Below, in pieces: positions 60,890 to 64,000 of a DNA stretch of 64,000 nucleotides (position 1 is the stretch's first letter; each line of letters begins with the position of its first letter). The position numbers were made by a program, and so were the translations under genes. The DNA comes from Takakia lepidozioides (taxonomy: Eukaryota > Streptophyta > Takakiopsida > Takakiales > Takakiaceae). Below the pieces are notes generated by a model. It ran no database searches and had not been told where the DNA came from. It saw only the letters and a list, made by a program, of their open reading frames with translations. Where the stretch lies: NCBI GenBank assembly GCA_030704615.1, contig CM060731.1, positions 88,950,756 to 89,014,755 of the forward strand, given 5' to 3'.

Positions 60890-61200
60890 TAAAAAACCAC
60901 CTATATTTTAGTTAAGTCCGGGGCATCCCACGCTAACACTATGGAAAATCCACCCCATAATGACCTACCCTTCCATGAGCACACTTATACACCCTCATAC
61001 AATTATATGCGCAGATGAAGCTATTGGGTCGTGGAAGCTCAACTCGAGATAAGCCGCATGACCACGAGCATGAGGATAAGATGTTTTAGGTATCAAAATA
61101 AACTTTACACCTGACTTAACACTTGAACCAAATCCCAAGTGTTAAAATACAAATAATTAGATGTTTTCTAGTTAGTTTCATATTGTAGTAAAATCACTAA
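60890..61200 (-). mobile_element. LTR body remnant, PHD-type gypsy family
   Basis: On minus the order matches LTR A: a stretch like TTTTACTACAATATGAAAC, the hairpin TTAACACTTG/CAAGTGTTAA (61116-61145), CAGGTGTAAAG, CTTATCTCGAGTTGAGC, and a tail like GGGTGGATTTTCCATAG. The terminal 85-bp repeats are missing or unrecognisable. Confidence 0.6.
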
Positions 61201-61659
61201 ACACAATTGATCACCAAGTGCATTGATTATGAACCCATTGTTGCAAATCGCACCATTTTGCTCTCAACTTGAAATAGCCTAAACAACATGAATACCTTGT
61301 AATGTTTGGTAAAAACAAGCAACGTGAATAATTGAGACGTTTGGTTATGTATTTTAAATGTAACATTCTAGGAAACAATACCTTCATGACCTCACTCTAA
61401 CATTTCGCATTTTCGATATGGGTTTGGATGTCAAGAATGGAAGGTAGACCCTCGTTTGAGCCCATGATATCATGATCCAAAGTCTGACATTTTTAGCTGG
61501 ATTAGAAGCTCGTTTGAAACGCTCCTCGGCAAACCGTGCAACTATGTTTTTAATATTTTTTTATTTTGAAGAAATAATATTTTTTCGTCGTGTCGTGCGC
61601 ATACATATCGCTACATAACTACATCGTTGTCCAAAACCACACAACATATGTGCACACCA

Positions 61660-61897
61660 AACACTAGTCTATCATTAGTCCACCACTAGTCCACCACTAG
61701 GCTGCCACTAGCCACCACTAGTGCAGCCACTAGTCCAATCACCAGGCTACCACTAGCCACCACTAGTGCAGCCACTAGTCAACCACTAGACTGCCACTAG
61801 CCACCACTAGTGCAGCCACTAGTCCAACCACTAGTCTGTCACTAGCCACCACTAGTGCAGCCACTAGTCAACCACTAGGCTGCCACTAGTCCATCAC
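61660..61897. repeat. CCACTAG minisatellite in the LTR 3' repeat
   Basis: Repeating blocks CCACTAGTGCAGCCACTAGT, CCAACCACTAG and GCTGCCACTAGCCA, with a period of about 44 bp and variants (AACCACTAG/AATCACCAG). ACTAGT is itself palindromic. Confidence 0.75.
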
Positions 61898-62284
61898 AAT
61901 GATAAAGAAAGAATGATACAAGCACACAAGCTCTCTTAAACTTACTTGCACATGAAAACATCACTCATATATTAAGTCGAGCCAAGTGCACCCCACGCCA
62001 TGGGAAATCCACACTACGGCGCCATAGCTAGACGCGGTGAGGCTCAACTCGAGAAAGATGAGCCCACCGCGATCTGCCGTAAAGATAACAACACCAGGTG
62101 CCCAAACATATATTGGTCTCTGAAATACTTGGGTCAATCCCAAATGTCAATATATAAAAGCTAGTTATTTCCTAGCTAACTTCACACTAGTGGTAAAATA
62201 ACTTAACAGTTGTCGTGCGCATACATATCGCTACATAACTACATCGTTGTCCAAAACCACACAACATATGTGCACACCAAACAC

Positions 62285-62548
62285 TAGTCTATCACTAGTC
62301 CACAACTAGTCATCACTAGTCCACCACTAGTCATCACTAGTGCAGCCACTAGCCACCACTAGGCTGTCATTAGCCACCACTAGTGCAGCCACTAGTCCAA
62401 CTACTAGGCTGCCACTAGCCACCACTAGTGCAGCCACTAGTCCAATCACCAGGTTGCCACTAGCCACCACTAGTGCAGCCACTAGTCAACCACTAGGCTG
62501 TCACTAGCCACCACTAGTCCAACTACTAGGCTGTCACTAGTCTATCAC
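62285..62548. repeat. CCACTAG minisatellite in the LTR 5' repeat
   Basis: Same building blocks as at 61660-61897, with a different number and order of units. It lies at the equivalent position of the first terminal repeat of LTR B. Confidence 0.75.
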
Positions 62549-62809
62549 AATCGCCCCCCTAGCTGGCGCTTAGAGCCCTTTAAGTCCAGGTAGCCACAAG
62601 ATGTGATAGTGGCCATAACCTCACTAAGTCCTCCACCACTGTCCCTACTACACTCAAACTCGATAGATCAAGAGGCCGGGTACAAGAGTTGCCCCATCGT
62701 TAGTCGTCGTCTTGCAACATGTGAACTTGAGCGTGAGATCTCGGGTATTGACTCCTATGAGCTTGGTCTCCCATGTCTTGTTAGCTGCCACTAGTCATAT
62801 CCACTGCCA

Positions 62810-64000
62810 CTATCCTAAGCAGTGTGGACATAATCAATCTACATCAGGAACCCTCTCAAGAGGTGATGTCAAGCATCCCATGTGCCAACCTCTTGAGCAT
62901 CGATCACACAACAACATAGTGGCGGTACCACGAGCATGTCAACATTGCATGCAACGCAGCCCTGCAGGGACCACTGCAAGGTTGGAATCTATCCTCCATC
63001 CACATGTGGAAGGTGACATGGCGCACAATTGCGCACATGGTCCTTCCATACCATGCCATCTCGACCCTCCAGAATCAACACTCCTGAAGACAATACCTCC
63101 CTAACCCTTAGAATCACACGTCCTGCTGTGACATCCAAGGTCGTATGCGCTATCTGCTGCAGATACACATAGTCCCTAGGGTGGAAACGCCGAACACCTG
63201 GCCGATATCCCCCTCCACGTATAGTGACATACCTCAATGTGTCTCGGTGTTGGGCAATAGCAAGATTCTCAAAAGCCATAGGCACGTCTCTCTTGAACAA
63301 CTCTGCCCGCTGGGCACATGTTTGTGTCCACACATCCGGATCATCAAGGTTGAGGACTATTGCAGCCTCCCTGCGAATAGATGCAGGCAAATCCGGCTCT
63401 CAGCCAAAGAGAAGGAAATATGGTGAGAAGGAGGCAAGTGATGCTTGCTTGCTAAACCTGTAGCCCATGGCTAACCAAGGTACCTGAAGATCCCAATCTC
63501 CTAGGTGTCCCTTTTGCAAGCCATACTTGCGCAAACCCCTCTTCACCGTCTGTACCACTCTCTCTGCCAAGCCATCGGCCTTAGGATGATCCCGAGAAGT
63601 AGTACGGTGGTCTATCAAGGCTTTATCACACAAAGCCTGAAACTCCCCCAAGAACTCTCTCCCTTGGTCTGTGAGTACCTCAGCTGGAGCACCGAATCGG
63701 CTAAGTATACGATCCAGGAATGCATACACAGCCCCCTTACTAGCCTTGTCAGGCAATGGAACCAACTCAATCCACTTGGAGAAGTGCTCCACCATCACCA
63801 ACACATATCTGTGGTGGCACATCGTCAGTGGCAACGGCCCTGCGAAGTCAAGACTCCACATGTAGCCCAATCCCATGATGGGCAATGGATGCAACTGTGG
63901 TGTAGGGACGTTGAATGAAGCACGCACTCTGTCACATACCATGCACCTAGCCACGAACTGTTGCACCTCTGTGTGCATACCACGCCACCAATACTGCCCC
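62810..64000 (-). pseudogene. Ty3/gypsy pol of element B: integrase and PHD finger, damaged
   Basis: Minus-strand frame from the right edge: integrase core with WSLDFAGPLP (first Asp), EVLTDQGREFLG (second Asp) and HPKADGLAERVV (Glu), giving the DDE triad, preceded by the zinc-motif end FVARCMVCDRVR. A single TGA in place of a probable Trp codon interrupts at about 63400. The frame then continues through DLPASIRREAAIVLN, YVYLQQIAHTTLDV and NCAPCHLPHVDGG. A frameshift and two further stops (one at a G and one at a W position relative to copy A) damage the PHD finger, but CMQC, CDRCSRGWHMGC and LCPHC remain legible. The rest lies right of the window. Confidence 0.85.

Larger units (their letters stand above)
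61591..62549 (-). mobile_element. 3' LTR of PHD-type gypsy element B
   Basis: A 959-bp LTR on minus. It starts TGTGATAGAC at 62549, right after the polypurine tract (62550-62563), and ends GCGCACGACA at 61591. The two terminal direct repeats seen in LTR A are enlarged here: 62549-62211 (339 bp) and 61898-61591 (308 bp). Both are swollen by a minisatellite built on CCACTAG. The body between them contains CTCGAG flanked by GGCTCA/TGAGCC and long GC-rich arms (about 62030-62076). Confidence 0.7.

Noticed and set aside
61660-62548. Centromeric or telomeric satellite
   Set aside because: The CCACTAG units are confined to the subrepeats of one LTR and do not match the plant telomere repeat.
62712-63104. 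130-codon plus-strand frame
   Set aside because: Reverse complement of the PHD-finger region of element B.

Overview
The window is nuclear DNA of a land plant. It holds spliced genes with GT-AG introns, typical plant genes (TIC100, a GT37 xyloglucan-type fucosyltransferase, a UBC8/10-type E2) and a heavy load of plant-style retroelements. The non-LTR families and the low gene density suggest a seed-free plant such as a bryophyte, lycophyte or fern, but that guess is weak.

Layout. 1-1143: 3' end of a Ty3/gypsy element on + (integrase tail with a PHD finger, polypurine tract, LTR). 2.1-4.93 kb: decayed non-LTR element on -. 5.3-6.2 kb: two SINEs. 10.0-12.6 kb: three-exon fucosyltransferase gene (-). 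16.2-16.6 kb: small membrane protein. 17.8-18.7 kb: unexplained 318-codon frame that overlaps the start of a five-exon plant gene (18.7-21.7 kb). 22.9-32.3 kb: a 13-exon TIC100-like gene (-) whose introns hold SINE, LINE and TRIM insertions. 33.6-35.2 kb: ubiquitin-conjugating enzyme (+), divergent from TIC100. 36.5-41.4 kb: seven-exon secretory-pathway gene (-). 42.0-64 kb: no intact gene. This part holds a solo LTR, a LINE fragment, a dead chromovirus, long arrays of palindromic units, LTR remnants, and a second copy of the PHD-type gypsy element running off the right edge.

The reconstructed exons of the four spliced genes longer than 250 codons join in frame throughout. The predicted lengths are 562 (GT37), 265, 905 (TIC100) and 396 residues.

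Most unusual items: (1) a complete 365-bp TRIM/SMART-type mini-retrotransposon with perfect 5-bp target duplication, whose two LTRs each carry a tRNA-like Pol III unit (A box, B box, T4 terminator); (2) a gypsy family whose pol ends in a PHD finger and whose LTR starts and ends with the same 85-bp repeat; (3) apparently co-varying hairpins in that LTR; (4) about 10 kb seeded with tandem palindromic GACCGCCA-type units.
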